In this document: piece after piece, positions 20,107 to 31,246 of the stretch
Layout: each line of letters starts with the position of its first letter
Numbering within the stretch: position 1 is the first letter of the stretch
DNA from: Stagonosporopsis chrysanthemi
Taxonomy: Eukaryota > Ascomycota > Dothideomycetes > Pleosporales > Didymellaceae
Assembly (NCBI GenBank): GCA_022560025.1
Contig: JAFISE010000049.1
Coordinates: forward strand, 62,001 to 126,000
DNA: 64,000 nucleotides
Reading direction: 5' to 3'
The notes under the pieces: generated by a model
Told to the model about the DNA's origin: nothing
Database searches by the model: none
The model's input: the letters and a program-made list of their open reading frames with translations, nothing else
Translations under genes and position numbers: made by a program

Positions 20107-21390
20107 ATGACGTCATCAAAGCCATTCAGCAATGTACCAGCAGGCGCAAGTCAGAAACCCACGCCTTTCGAGTTACACATTGACGAACAGAAGCTTCAAG
20201 ATTTCAAGACGCTACTAAAGCTCAGCCCTATTGCAAAGAAGTCATACGAAAATTTGGGTGAGGATGGGGAATTTGGCGTAAGCCACCAATGGGTGTCAGA
20301 CTCAAAGGAGTATTGGCAGCATCGCTTTAATTGGTATTTTCGCCTTCGTTACTACCTACCGCTATCTGATGTTGTCTAGGCGTAAGGAAGAAGACCGCAT
20401 CAATGCTCTGCCCAACTATAGGACTCAGATCAAGGACGACGATGGCAGATCCTACGACGTGCACTTCGCTGCACTCTTCTCTTCTAAGCCAGACGCGATT
20501 CCAATTGCCTTCCTCCACGGTTGGCCTGGATCTTTCCTCGAGTTCGTACCACTCATGCAACTCCTCAAGGAGAAGTACACGCCTGATGACCTACCGTATC
20601 ACATCATCGCACCCTCGCTCCTCGGATATGCTCTGTCCTCAGACCCCCCACACGAAAAGGACTGGACAACTATCGACGCCGCTCGTATCATCCACAAGCT
20701 AATGCTCTCACTCGGTTTTGGCTCAAGCGGGTACCTGGTGCAGGGTGGAGACATTGGAAGCCTTGTTGGCCGCGTAGTTGCTGCAAGGTACGACGAGTGC
20801 AGGGGCATGCATCTTAACTTCATGCTTAACACTGGCATTCAAGACAAAGCCAGCGATGACGATAAGATCACAGAACAAGAGAAGAGAGGACTTGAGCGCA
20901 AGGAGAAGTTCTTCGCCAAGGGTAGAGCATATGCCCAGGAGCATGCGACAAAGCCCGCCACTATCGGATTCGCAATGGCAGCCTCACCTGTCGCACAGCT
21001 GGCTTGGGTTGGCGTAAGTCTGGAAGTCTCTGCAGTTTTCATCCGCTACTAATCTTGCTATAGGAGAAATTTCTTGCTTGGTCAGACCCTAGCACCACAC
21101 CCTCCATCGATACTATTCTGGCTAATATCACCTTATACTGGCTCACCGACTGCTTCCCAACTACGATCTACACTTACCGAGAAGAGAAGAAACTGGAGCA
21201 GGTGAACAAGCCCAGTGGATACTCATACTTCCCGTACGAACTCGCTCCCATTCCACAAGCTTGGGCTGCGAAGACATGCAAGCTGGTGTTCTTCAAGAGC
21301 CACGAGAAGGGAGGACATTTTGCGGCGCTTGAGAGGCCAGAGACACTGTGGGCAGATGTTGAAGAGTATGTGAAGATTGCTTGGAGATAA
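20107..21390 (+). CDS. Microsomal-type epoxide hydrolase (alpha/beta hydrolase with EHN domain)
   Basis: Exons 20107-20333, 20380-21013 and 21064-21390, 395 aa, the size of the Aspergillus niger type enzyme. Opens epoxides to vicinal diols, a detoxification or catabolic step. The N-terminal EHN region (1-~110) packs against the fold. The oxyanion-hole motif HGWPGS is at ~135. The nucleophile Asp sits in QGGDIGS (~200). The lid region contains KEKFFAKGRAYAQE. The catalytic His is in KGGHFAALERP near the C-terminus. No signal peptide or membrane anchor is visible, so a cytosolic protein is likely. Introns are 46 and 50 nt; the first joins W codons cleanly. Confidence 0.92.
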
Positions 21391-21942
21391 ATGGACCTAC
21401 GAAGGTGGGATAGCCCTACTGTATTCGCAATGACCAATAGGAATGTCCCGGAGCGCAGCATCGACGCTAAATGTCACGACCCCCCACGCTCGCATGTGCA
21501 GCAATCCGCTTCCCCTCCTTAGATGACATAAGCTTCTCACAAGTTTTGAGTTCCCCATATTAATTGTGCACGGAATATGTAGCAACACTACCATAGTACT
21601 AATTAACAGCTTTGCCTCAAAGAACTGGTTCCGAATGACGCATTCTGACCATTGATCACTGCTTTGTATATAATAGGGGAGTTTGTGTAAGTACTATTTG
21701 GAGGGTCTCTCTGATAGGCTATACGCCTTGACAAATTCATGGCCGAGAATCTTAATCGACACTGCGATGATTTGGAATTTGGGCAAGTGAACGACGCTTA
21801 TAGTGTATCTCGTCGGCTATAGCCTTGTCCGCTCATATGATGTATAAGTATGCTCATCTGCTGTACAACTACCACGACAACCCCAGTGTCTTGCTTGTAA
21901 GGTCACAAATAATCTTGAACTCGTCCTCAACCGACCTTTATC
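21391..21942. other. Intergenic between epoxide hydrolase and GFA gene
   Basis: 552 bp, AT-rich. Nothing recognised apart from the expected terminator and promoter regions; a TATATAA-like string lies near 21667, too far from the next start to assign. Confidence 0.4.
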
Positions 21943-22407
21943 ATGTCCAAGAGCACAGGATCCTGCCTCTGCGGCAAAGTGACCTACGAAATTGAGGGCG
22001 GTCCTCTCAACAAAGTACCTCCCCTCTTCCATTTCCTGCTTCAAACCACTAATGCGCCTTTCTAGGCACTCTGCCATTGCAATCAGTGCCAAAAGAACTC
22101 AGGTTCAATCTATACCACCAACATCGTAATCAGCAACGACTTCTTCAAGTCCAGCGGCACGACAAAATCCTACTCTACGAAAGCAGAGTCCGGCCGCGTC
22201 GTTACCTTCGTCTTCTGCCCGGAATGTGGATCCCCGCTCTGGCGCGAGGGCGATATGGCGCCCGATGCGAAAGTGGTGCGTGCGGGTTCTCTTGATGATA
22301 AGCAGGCTAGGGAGGATGCGAATCCCCTGGCTGAATTTTACGCGGAGAATCGTGCGGAGTGGTTGAGGGAACAGCCCGATGCTAAGCAGTTTGCCAAGAT
22401 GGGTTGA
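21943..22407 (+). CDS. GFA-domain (CENP-V/GFA) zinc protein
   Basis: Exons 21943-22014 and 22066-22407, 137 aa. Small Zn-binding fold related to glutathione-dependent formaldehyde-activating enzyme. Cys ligands are visible as SCLCGKV at the N-terminus, CHCNQCQKNSG after the intron, and FCPECGSPLW. Family members are often annotated as glutathione S-conjugate or formaldehyde-adduct enzymes, but most fungal copies have no tested activity. The donor (GTACCT) is weak, yet the join restores the C-x-C ... C-H-C-x-x-C arrangement of the family. Confidence 0.88.
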
Positions 22408-22710
22408 GGAGGTCGGGGTTGAGTGAGGTGTTTGTTGCATAGGAGCGTAGCATGGGGAAGGTGTTGATGGGCGTAGGTACGGTTTCTTCGGAGCGCAGCA
22501 TTTGTGTGAGCTCGGGGTTGTGAAGCGTCGGTTATTTAGGAGCATGGTGGGAGGCTGGCGTGTGGAATTGTGTGCAGCGGACAGGCAGTTCGGCTCAGAT
22601 GCATATCTTAAGCCGTGAATGAATAAATATCTATAAGCTCGAGGTTCCCTTCGTTGGTAAAGATAATTTCAAGACTTAAAGGGCATTGAGACATGGGGTC
22701 GTTTGCAAAC
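22408..22710. other. Convergent intergenic (GFA / FAD monooxygenase)
   Basis: 303 bp between two 3' ends. AATAAA-like string (GAATAAATAT) near 22620 could serve polyadenylation of the GFA gene. Nothing else seen. Confidence 0.4.
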
Positions 22711-24081
22711 TCATACAAACCACTTGTATGCCCAATAACCAGCGTACACAACAGCTGTCAGAATTGGGTGCGTCCAAGCAGGGGTGTCTGCTTTTGCATG
22801 CCTCAAAGTCCACGACTCGACCGTAGCTCGTGGTGCACCAGGCGTGAGTAGCATGTCGACCTTGGAACCCTCCGTGAGAGCTTGAGCTGGATGCGCGCTC
22901 TCGAACATTGCCTTTTCGTATTTCAAAATGTAGCTGTCCAGGGCTGTGGGGTCACCGGCTTTTGTCGACGCAAGAACTTGCTTTGCAAGCTCCATTGCAT
23001 CGTAGAATGCTGTGTTCACACCAATGCCCGCGAATGGGGTCATGACATGAGCAGCATCACCGAGAAGTGTGACGCCTCTCTTGTGGGGCCATGTCCAGCC
23101 AACGGGTAATTCATAGAGATTACGCCAGATAGGGGTCTCGTTCGTGGACTCGATTATTTGTTTGAGTTGTGGTGCCCAGTCGTCCAGCTCTTTTAGCATG
23201 AATCGTTTCACGGCCTCTAAATCTCCTGTATCGAAGCCACATCGGGTAATAAAGTCCTCCGCATACGGCCCGTAGTGAGACACATTGATACTCCCATCGC
23301 CGAGTTGCTGGCTAGTCAAGCTCTTTCCATCGCTGTATGCAAATATACTGCCTCGATTGACGAATGAGTATACTTCCGGTGCAGTCTCTTTTGCATCAGC
23401 TATCTGTGTGGACCAGCCACCGAGTCCAGAGTAGTGTGGTTTGTCTTGGGAAAGAATTGTCCTGGTTTTGCTCCATGCTCCATCTGCGCCAACGATCAGA
23501 TCAAATCCGGAGAGAGTCTCGCCATTCGCAAAGGTGATTTCTAGTCCTGAGCTTGTCGTCTCTTGTACGGACGCGAGCTTCCAGCCCCACCTTACACATT
23601 CTGCCGGCACACTCTCTATCAGCATCTTTCGCAGTACCGCACGATCGATCTCTGGCGCTTCTTGCAGGTTGCTGTGCTTATCCTTAGTTCCTGGGCTCCG
23701 TCGCAACCATGTTGTCAGCTTCTTGTCGGTCAGCAAAAGGCTCTCGCCATCATAACGTGCATGCTGTAGAAACTCTTCCCAGAGTCCAGCTGCTTTGACA
23801 GCTGCAAGCCCAGTGGCGCTTCGTAAGTCAAGGCTTCCTCCTTGAGAGCGGTAGTTGATGGAAGCTTCGCCTTCGAAGATGGTGCATGGAATTGAGGACT
23901 GGTGTAGGAGCCGCGCGAGCATGCATCCGCCTGGACCTGCGCCTATGATGGCAATCTTAGGGTGTGGCATCTCGTTCTGGACACTCGCGGAGGAAGTGAT
24001 CACGTAACGTGTGTTTTCAAGGGTTTGGCAACACTGGCGCCGGCTCAGTTGATTGAAGATAGTTGGCAGAGTTCCTGTCAC
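22711..24081 (-). CDS. FAD-dependent aromatic/TetX-like monooxygenase
   Basis: Intronless, 456 aa from 24081 or 419 aa from the internal ATG at 23970. Class A flavoprotein monooxygenase: uses NAD(P)H and O2 to hydroxylate an organic substrate. FAD motifs: GAGPGG (GxGxxG) immediately after the internal Met, the DG motif in VGADGAWSKTR, and the GD motif in LLGDAAHVMTPFAGIGVN. A hydrophobic C-terminus (HPILTAVVYAGYWAYKW) may be a membrane anchor. The shorter start resembles family N-termini. The 37-residue extension is rich in Arg, Ser and Thr and poor in acidic residues, as in mitochondrial presequences, so dual localisation is possible. Substrate unknown. Confidence 0.88.
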   Translation of the reverse strand: MTGTLPTIFNQLSRRQCCQTLENTRYVITSSASVQNEMPHPKIAIIGAGPGGCMLARLLHQSSIPCTIFEGEASINYRSQGGSLDLRSATGLAAVKAAGLWEEFLQHARYDGESLLLTDKKLTTWLRRSPGTKDKHSNLQEAPEIDRAVLRKMLIESVPAECVRWGWKLASVQETTSSGLEITFANGETLSGFDLIVGADGAWSKTRTILSQDKPHYSGLGGWSTQIADAKETAPEVYSFVNRGSIFAYSDGKSLTSQQLGDGSINVSHYGPYAEDFITRCGFDTGDLEAVKRFMLKELDDWAPQLKQIIESTNETPIWRNLYELPVGWTWPHKRGVTLLGDAAHVMTPFAGIGVNTAFYDAMELAKQVLASTKAGDPTALDSYILKYEKAMFESAHPAQALTEGSKVDMLLTPGAPRATVESWTLRHAKADTPAWTHPILTAVVYAGYWAYKWFV

Positions 24082-25050
24082 CTCTCGCCCTGAGATGTCT
24101 GTGAAGGAAAATTCGAGGTGAGCGCATCATATGTAGCTGTGATCGGAAAGTACGACGTTACAGCTCCTGTGTCTTCCTGCTCAGTCACCCATTCGCTGGC
24201 AGCAGCTTACTTCGGTTCAGTCGCAAGGCTAGACGCGATGGGACTAGGCGTGATTGCAGCCAGATGAAGCTGATGCCGTTACGACCAGGCACAGCAAGTC
24301 ATTGTCCTCTTTAGGGCGAATCATGCTCAGCGACAATTCATGTTTTGCAGCATTCTGGAAGCTGGAAGTAATGAGCGATCCAATGCATAAGGAGTTCCTT
24401 TTGATTGATGACGTAAGCTTGGCGACGGCCATCGCTACCATGGATCGCGAATCTTCCCACGCTCTGAGTGAACAAATCCAAGGTCGAGCACTGCACGAAT
24501 CTGGTTGTCTTTTGGCGACCCATATTTCGCACCTTCGCACCTTCCTCTTCCACGCGAAAGCATCAGCAAGCTTTTCTTACGAACCACGTTCAACGCTCTT
24601 CATGCGCAACCACCAATCAGGCCAGGTCCTGCTGCACACGTTCTTCTTGCATGCGCCCGCCCCCGCAGCGACCATGCGCATTTGAGCAATAGCCGAACGC
24701 GGGTCTTCACAAACAGCAAATCAGAACTGAGCTATCTCCGCTGATAAACTGCAGGGCGTTGTCGTCTCCAGTCTGTCCAGTTGTTATCCTGGCATGACTT
24801 TTTGTCGGCACGGCTCAATTGTATTGCAGCATGCTTCAGCCCGAAAGTGTGATTGGTATCTTGTCAATTGATGGTCCCGTTCCTGCAGCAATGACGCATT
24901 TGAAGCGGATGACAGACTGGAAGCCCTTGGGAGACCCATGAAGCCGAAGATCTATAAGCTTCTGGTTGGGTACAAAAGGGCCCAGTATGCCGGTACCTTT
25001 TTTCCAGCCAGGATTGATCACACTTCAGTTTCTAGAAGTCATTCGTTACT
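24082..25050. promoter_or_regulatory. Divergent intergenic: monooxygenase / PhoD phosphatase
   Basis: About 1 kb. A 143-codon frame (24254-24685) spans much of it but has no recognisable domain or likely conserved composition, and overlapping frames on the other strand are similar; I treat it as chance. CTATAAGC near 24953 is a possible TATA element for the downstream gene. Confidence 0.45.
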
Positions 25051-27093
25051 ATGAAGCTCCAGCTTCTGTCCTTCCTGCCACTGGTGTCCGTCGTCAACGC
25101 CAGCTGGTCGAAGAACTTGAATTATCGTTCACCTTCGGAGCATCACCCTGCATTGGGCGTCTCGATCCATAGGGTCGTCAGAAGAAACGATCCGCAATCC
25201 AGCTACGATGCCGCAGCTCTAAACTTTACTCATGGCGTCGCCTCTGGTGATCCATACGCCAACAGCGTCATTCTCTGGACTCGTGTCGCGCCCCAAAGCG
25301 ACAATTCGCAATCCAACGTGACAGTCACCGGATACGCTCCATTGTTTGACCACGATAACGAGAAATACGTCCATGTATCGAAATCGCCTATCTGCGTCGA
25401 GTACAAGGTTGCCGCCGACAAGAATCTCACTAGCACGGTTGATTGCGGAAAGGTCTACACCAGTTCCGATGTGGATTTCACGGTGAAGGTAACATGCAAG
25501 CTTTGGTAGATCTGATAGCCTGCTGACAATACTGTAGGTCGAAGCAAAGAATTTGAAGCCGTACACGACCTACTATTATCAATTTAACGTCTGCAACTCA
25601 GACAATAAGAGTCCCCTCGGCCGAACTAAGACAACACCAAACGCCGATGATGATATCACAGATGTCAGTATCGCAGTTTATAGTTGCGCAAACTACCCCT
25701 TTGGCTTCTTCAACGCGTACGGCAATGTGGCGCGAAAGGTTTGTCTTTTTTCCTGATTTCTGCCGAGATTTGGCTGATCAAGCCCTCACAGGACTCAGTC
25801 GATTATGTCGTACACCTTGGCGACTATATATACGAGTACAAGAACGGGTACTATGGCTGGGGTAACAGCCTGGGACGCATCCCACTACCTGACCGCGAGA
25901 TTCTCACGTTGTATGACTACCGCAAGCGCCTGGCAACTTATCGCACCGATTTGGACCTAGTTGAGAGCCATCAGCAGTTCCCATGGATTCCAGTTTGGGA
26001 CGATCACGAGGTAGCAGACAATACGTATCGAGATGGCATGGTAAGTTCCAGTTTTACTCGGCCTCATTGTGCACAAAAGTACTGAATGTCTCCCCAGGCT
26101 GAACTGAACAACACTGAGGATTCCTTCATCAAGGACGGTGTAGGCGTTGCTGTGGATCAGCGCAAAATGAACGCCGTACGTGCTTACTTTGAGTGGATGC
26201 CAATCAGACAGGTTGAAATGGACGACAACTTGAGGATCTGGCGCTCGTTCTCTATCGGCAAGCTCGTCGATCTGACCATGTTGGATACGCGCAACTACGA
26301 CCGCAGTATCACAGACCTGTACTGGAACACTGACTATATCCATGAGATCTCCAACGATGCTGGACGATCCCTCATGGGCTCTCGTCAAGAGAACTGGTTC
26401 TACAGAAGCCTTTCAGAATCGGCCGAACGCGGAGCAACATGGCGAGTCATAGGATCTCAGATCGTCTTCTCACGCGTGAACCAGTCAGCTGCCAGCGGCG
26501 ACGCTAATCCAGAGAATTACGATGCTTGGGGTGGTTACCAAGCAAACAAGAATCGTACGCTGAACCATTTGTACAGCAATAACATTAACAACAACATCTT
26601 CCTTGCTGGTGATAGCCACGCTTCGTGGGTCAGCGATCTTGTTTGGCTGGGTGAAAAAGAGTACGACAAGAACACTGGAGAAGGTGCTATCGGTGTTGAG
26701 TTTGCCGGCAGCGCTGTCACCTCGCCATGCCCCTACGGCGCGAATATTACCCTTGCCGCCGCTAACAACTACTCCACGTGGCTGCAGAATGCGAACGAAG
26801 AGCTCCAATGGCAGGATCTGTACTACCGCGGCTACTTCGAGCTGCATTTCACCCATGACAAAGTCGACGCCAACTTCTTTGGTTTGCCAACTGTTGTCTC
26901 TCGAAACGGGTGGGAGATACCAATCGCCAACTTCACGGTTCTTGCTGGCGCAAACAAGCTGCAGCGTCCTGTAGGTGGAGGAGTCGTGGAAAGTGGAAGT
27001 TTGAAGAACGGCAAGGTGGTACAGAATAACATTACGCTGGACACAAACAACGGGACTTGGTTTGTTAGCCATGCTAATTTGGAGGTGTTATAA
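25051..27093 (+). CDS. Secreted PhoD-like alkaline phosphatase / phosphodiesterase
   Basis: Exons 25051-25488, 25538-25738, 25792-26040 and 26098-27093, 627 aa; all three introns are phase 0. A signal peptide is visible (MKLQLLSFLPLVSVVNA, cleavage near 17-18). The N-terminal fibronectin-like PhoD_N domain starts at FTHGVASGDPYANSVILWTR. The metallophosphatase core shows SCANYPFGFFNAYG, DYVVHLGDYIYEY (metal ligand Asp), WDDHEVADN and AGDSHASWVSD. Several N-x-S/T sequons suggest N-glycosylation outside the cell. Probable role: release of phosphate from phosphomonoesters or diesters at the wall or in the medium. Homologues are induced by phosphate limitation; no regulatory site was identified here. 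Confidence 0.93.
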
Positions 27094-27692
27094 GAATGAA
27101 TCACATCTCTTCTTCTTGTGTCATTAACACAATCAAGAGATCACATCTTGGACGAAGATCTCCGCCCTCGAACAAATACTGCGAAGAAGCTTGTTTCTTT
27201 TGAGCGTTGGAGCGTTGGAACAACAGATCACTGGGTTGGCTAGAACCCCCACAACAAATTTACTAAACGTTATTGAGAAATCCTGTATTGCTTAACACAC
27301 TTTGTTCTTTAGGCTTGTAAAGCCGAGTCTTGAGTATGTTCTTGCAGTATCTGCAATATGCATAGAAGATTCAGTGAGGGTAGCATGATTGCTTACAACC
27401 ATTCCAAGCATGGAATGTGTCCTGGCTCAAGATCTGCTGTAGATGTATGTGCGGGGGGTTCACTTCTCGATCCGACCCTCCAGTTTCAGGACTGCGACAT
27501 GCAGTTTTGCGGAAGTTTCTCAACTCGGGTCGTTGGTTGTCGTGTGCACAGACTGAAAATGAAATTGCCCCACTGACTTGCTGTCCCCGCTTCTCTCACT
27601 GCATATTCGTGCATTGTGGTGAGAACGTCCTCTCACCCTTCGCAAGTCACCGGCTGCTCCGAAATCGATGCCTTTCGTCTCATCCTCTCAAC
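27094..27692. other. Intergenic between PhoD and HET genes
   Basis: About 600 bp. The HET reading frame stays open upstream to ~27417, with an in-frame ATG at 27447, but that part is Cys-rich and unlike the family, so I count it as leader. Otherwise nothing seen. Confidence 0.4.
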
Positions 27693-29309
27693 ATGATTGA
27701 TGAAGATGATCTTCATTTTCGCCACACGCCGTTAGATCGTGGGGAAGATACCATTCGCCTTGTGAAAGTATTATCCGACCTCAGCACGGATGGACTTGTC
27801 AAATGCAGCATGTATCATGCGAAGCTGGCTCCAGAGGCGGTGGACGGGGCTGTTGATGTCGTCGGATCGTCACAGTCTCAAGATGCTCACCTCAGGACCA
27901 AGCCAAAGCCATACATTTGCTTATCTTACACCTGGGGCAGTCCGCAAGACCAGGGCAACATACTAGTCAATGGGAAAATAATGACGGTGCGCAAGAACTT
28001 GGAGTGTTTCCTGCAAGTTGCCAGGACACAGCTTACGTTTGGTCTCTTCTGGATAGACGCGCTTTGCATCGATCAAGCTAATTCAGCAGAGCGAGACCAT
28101 CAGGTGCAACGTATGGGTACTATATTTGCGAAAGCGAAGATGCTGGTAACATGGTTGGGTTATGAGGCTGCCCTTGAGCCGCCGATGCATCTCCTTGGAT
28201 TAGGTGAGGAGCAGACTCAATGGGAGATCTGCCAAAGCTTTTATCAACGAAAACATCACAAGACTTCTCTACAAGCATATGTGTCGTTGGAATCTGCATC
28301 TCCCGCAGCCTTGATTCCAACTCAAGATCTACAAGATGCGCAAACATTCGCGTTCTACAAGGCTCTTACGGCACATGATTATTGGAGACGCGCTTGGGTC
28401 ACTCAAGAGATTATGTTGGCAAAGGCCATATATGTCATCGCCGGCAATGCAATACTGGACTACCCTTCACTCGTGAATGCAACTCGGTGTTGCTCCCATG
28501 TCGATCCAGAGAGTCACTTCGAGCAATTTGCAAGACTCATGCTTGTTCAGGAGGCCTACTTCAGCAGGAAGCACCTCGTTACAGGCAGGATCCTCATCAG
28601 CGATAGCTGGATTAACAACTGGGGACTCATCAACTTGATGCATCATTTTGGGGACAAGCGCTGCACGATTAGACGTGACATGGTCTACTCAGTCCTGTCG
28701 CTCTCTCGTGAAGCTGAGACGATCAAGGTCAACTACCAATCACCAATCATGGACATCGTAAGGCAAGTCCTGCAAGTCTGCAAAGACTCCGTATGTCTTT
28801 GCGCAGCGGCTGTCCTCTTGCGGAGCTTAGGACGAGAATCTTTTGCAGACACCGAAACTTGGCTGGAAACATCTGCTCTTTACGTCGAAGTCCCGATACT
28901 AGGAGTCTGTGCTGGAAAGCTCGGCTCCACTGCCAAATGTCCTCTTTGTAAAAATTCGTTACAACTACCTGGCATCTCAAACGCCGGTCCAATTTTCTGT
29001 CTCTTGACGGCCTGCAAAGATTCAGAAGGTCATCTGTATGTGGATCGCGACCCCCAAGGTCTTACTCTATTAAAGCTAGAGTCAATCAATGAAGGAGCAC
29101 CGAAGACCCTAGGCAAGATAGGAGAGGAAATCAGGATCATCGAACAAGACGACAGTAACGACTATTTGTTAAAGTTGTCGTTCTCCTCTTTGCTCAACAT
29201 CGTTGATGGACCACAGTGGGGCCGCACGCTCAGACAACGGTCCTGTGGGAACTTCTGGCCTGACCAGGATAAACCGAGGAAAGAGCGGCTTGCTTTGAGC
29301 GCTGCATGA
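27693..29309 (+). CDS. HET-domain (heterokaryon incompatibility) protein
   Basis: Intronless, 538 aa from ATG 27693. The HET domain is a TIR-related module that in several fungal genes triggers programmed cell death on non-self recognition. Signature blocks: ICLSYTWGSPQD (~75), FWIDALCIDQ (~117) and a later HDYWRRAWVTQEI (~229, the third conserved block with paired aromatic residues). About 300 residues follow that I cannot assign; they include an isolated CPLCKNSL sequence (~415) that resembles one half of a zinc site, with no partner cysteines that I could see. It has no NACHT, ankyrin or WD40 module, so it is a stand-alone HET protein of unknown partner. Confidence 0.9.
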   Translation: MIDEDDLHFRHTPLDRGEDTIRLVKVLSDLSTDGLVKCSMYHAKLAPEAVDGAVDVVGSSQSQDAHLRTKPKPYICLSYTWGSPQDQGNILVNGKIMTVRKNLECFLQVARTQLTFGLFWIDALCIDQANSAERDHQVQRMGTIFAKAKMLVTWLGYEAALEPPMHLLGLGEEQTQWEICQSFYQRKHHKTSLQAYVSLESASPAALIPTQDLQDAQTFAFYKALTAHDYWRRAWVTQEIMLAKAIYVIAGNAILDYPSLVNATRCCSHVDPESHFEQFARLMLVQEAYFSRKHLVTGRILISDSWINNWGLINLMHHFGDKRCTIRRDMVYSVLSLSREAETIKVNYQSPIMDIVRQVLQVCKDSVCLCAAAVLLRSLGRESFADTETWLETSALYVEVPILGVCAGKLGSTAKCPLCKNSLQLPGISNAGPIFCLLTACKDSEGHLYVDRDPQGLTLLKLESINEGAPKTLGKIGEEIRIIEQDDSNDYLLKLSFSSLLNIVDGPQWGRTLRQRSCGNFWPDQDKPRKERLALSAA

Positions 29310-31246
29310 TTGCATCTCTTCCTGCTGTATCCCTTTATACGATGAGCTATCCCAAGTCTTGTGGTTATCTACGGTTCCATCGGACTCGGAATTCGCAGTA
29401 TAGTTGAGGACTGCTCCATGGCTATCGGCGGCATTGACGCACGGCTTTACCGATGTTGGTTCACAATCGCGTGCGCGAATGCAACCTTTCCCGTGTAATC
29501 CGCTCAATCTTCTTGCAGTTTTGACAAAGATCTCGCGCTCGGTGTCAACAAAACAAATCCACAGGGGTATGCTGCCTGGAGACACTCGAAGGTCGTAACG
29601 AGTCCAGTCCAATGAGCGATGAACGGACATTCAAATTACAAGCATCTTGAGTCTATTCAGGAACAGTTGTATCCAGGCAACGAGCCGTCGTCCTGTGGTC
29701 AAGTGAATGAGTGCGCTCATGCGTGCGGTAGGTCTGAGAGGCGCATTCCCCAAACAAGAACACCGAGACACTAGGAAATGATAGTTCTCGAAGTGCGTCG
29801 AGACACGTACATATGTCGTGGTTGGCGTTGTTCGTGGCCGGTGGAGCGAGTATGCCAAAGTGCTTCGTATACGTGCTAAGAGTTTGCACCTCGATCAAAC
29901 CTCGCAATTCCAGAATGACATGCAGCTTTGCAGAATTCGTCGCATACTCATCTCAATCTCAGTATAGGTTGTGTCGATGGACTCGACCACCGAAATGCAG
30001 TCACACTACCATGTTGGATGCAGAGTTGGATGCATGGCTGAAGCGCAATATGGCCGACTCTGCAGCAGAGGGATCACGTTCAACCATGCCGAGGGATTGC
30101 GCGAATTGCAACTCACATTGCATATCCGAAAATTTGTCAGCTTCAATTTTGCTGCAGCTTCGTTTCCACCAAATTTTCATGTTCCGACTGCCGAATGTTG
30201 GAGATGTTTGTGGAACAAGGCCCGCCGATACTGTAGGCTCTTAGCTCGCAAGGCTGCGGTGATGTCATGCTCATGAATAATGGGCAGGGACAAGTGAATC
30301 GCTCCTGTCGCCGGGCCTTGGCTATTTTGGCCCCACTGAAAACCTACTTTGTCCGCAGCAATTCTTCTTTCAGCCAGAATTTGGGTAAAGATCTAGGCGT
30401 CGCCAAGGCTTCCCCGCGCCTCTTGTGGCTCTCACCAGGTGACATGGGCCGAGTGCTGGTCCATCATCCGTCACACTGGCTTGCCAAGAGGATCAGAGCA
30501 AGGCTACTGGCTCTCCACCCAATTCCGCTGACACAGCCACTCTCACGGTCACGTCAAGGCCAGATCTGGTAGTATAGCTTTCGCGCTTGTCCTAATGGAG
30601 ACTCGATTTGAGCTGGGGCTTCACGCTTCTGGAGAGCGAACGCTACGGAGAGTCGCCTTTCCGAACTAAGATATCTAGGCGATATCTTGGAAGGTGATCA
30701 TAGCTCCGAGGGCTACAAGCTCAGTCCTCGCCGTACCGGAAAGGCATAGCTCATCTGCACCCAAGGCCAGACCATATTATTTTTGGTGGACAAATGATGG
30801 ATATGGTTCGCGGGGAGTCGAGTACTTGGTCTCTGGATTCCTTCCCGTTGGCTACGCATGCAGGCTTAAGATCATCTATCCGGGCAGAGGCCGAAATCCA
30901 AGACCTGCTCTCACCCCATTGGGTCTTGCATTATGGAAAGCGCCGTGCTGGAGCGTCTCTTCGACGAACCTGAACACAAATCACAGTAGACAACTTGGTG
31001 TTGGAGTTAGTGCCGAAAGGAGACCAGGACAGCTTCGTGGCCAAGGACTTTCGATGTCCGTCCAAGCTATTTCGCCGTATATCGACGTAATGGTACAGTG
31101 CTGCTCAGGATCTCGGGATCTTACGCAGACAGCATGCAGAGGGGAGCCGCAATCCTATAAAGTAGGACGTAAAAGCCACGTTCAGATATCACGAACATCC
31201 ACTTCATCACTCACTTCCAACCCTATCTGCACATCAAAAGAACAAG
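29310..31246. other. Largest gene-free stretch in the window
   Basis: 1.94 kb with no gene I can support. A 207-codon frame (30694-31317) and a 143-codon frame (29813-30244) have no family features. The last part holds the promoter of the CHRD gene. It could contain a non-coding RNA or eroded sequence; sequence alone does not tell. Confidence 0.45.
31155..31160 (+). promoter_or_regulatory. TATA box of the CHRD gene
   Basis: TATAAA about 90 nt upstream of the ATG at 31247, a typical distance for a strongly expressed fungal secreted-protein gene. Confidence 0.6.

Noticed and set aside
14912..24081. A secondary-metabolite or catabolic gene cluster (dehydrogenase, permease, epoxide hydrolase, GFA, monooxygenase)
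   Set aside because: No core synthase, no cluster regulator, mixed strands and wide gaps; co-location of common accessory enzymes is a weaker explanation but sufficient.
24254..24685. 143-codon + strand frame in the monooxygenase/PhoD gap
   Set aside because: No domain, no conserved-looking pattern, overlapping frames of similar length on both strands.
27417..27692. Longer N-terminus for the HET protein
   Set aside because: The frame's first codon is GTG; residues are Cys-rich and unlike HET proteins, and ATG 27693 starts a family-like sequence.
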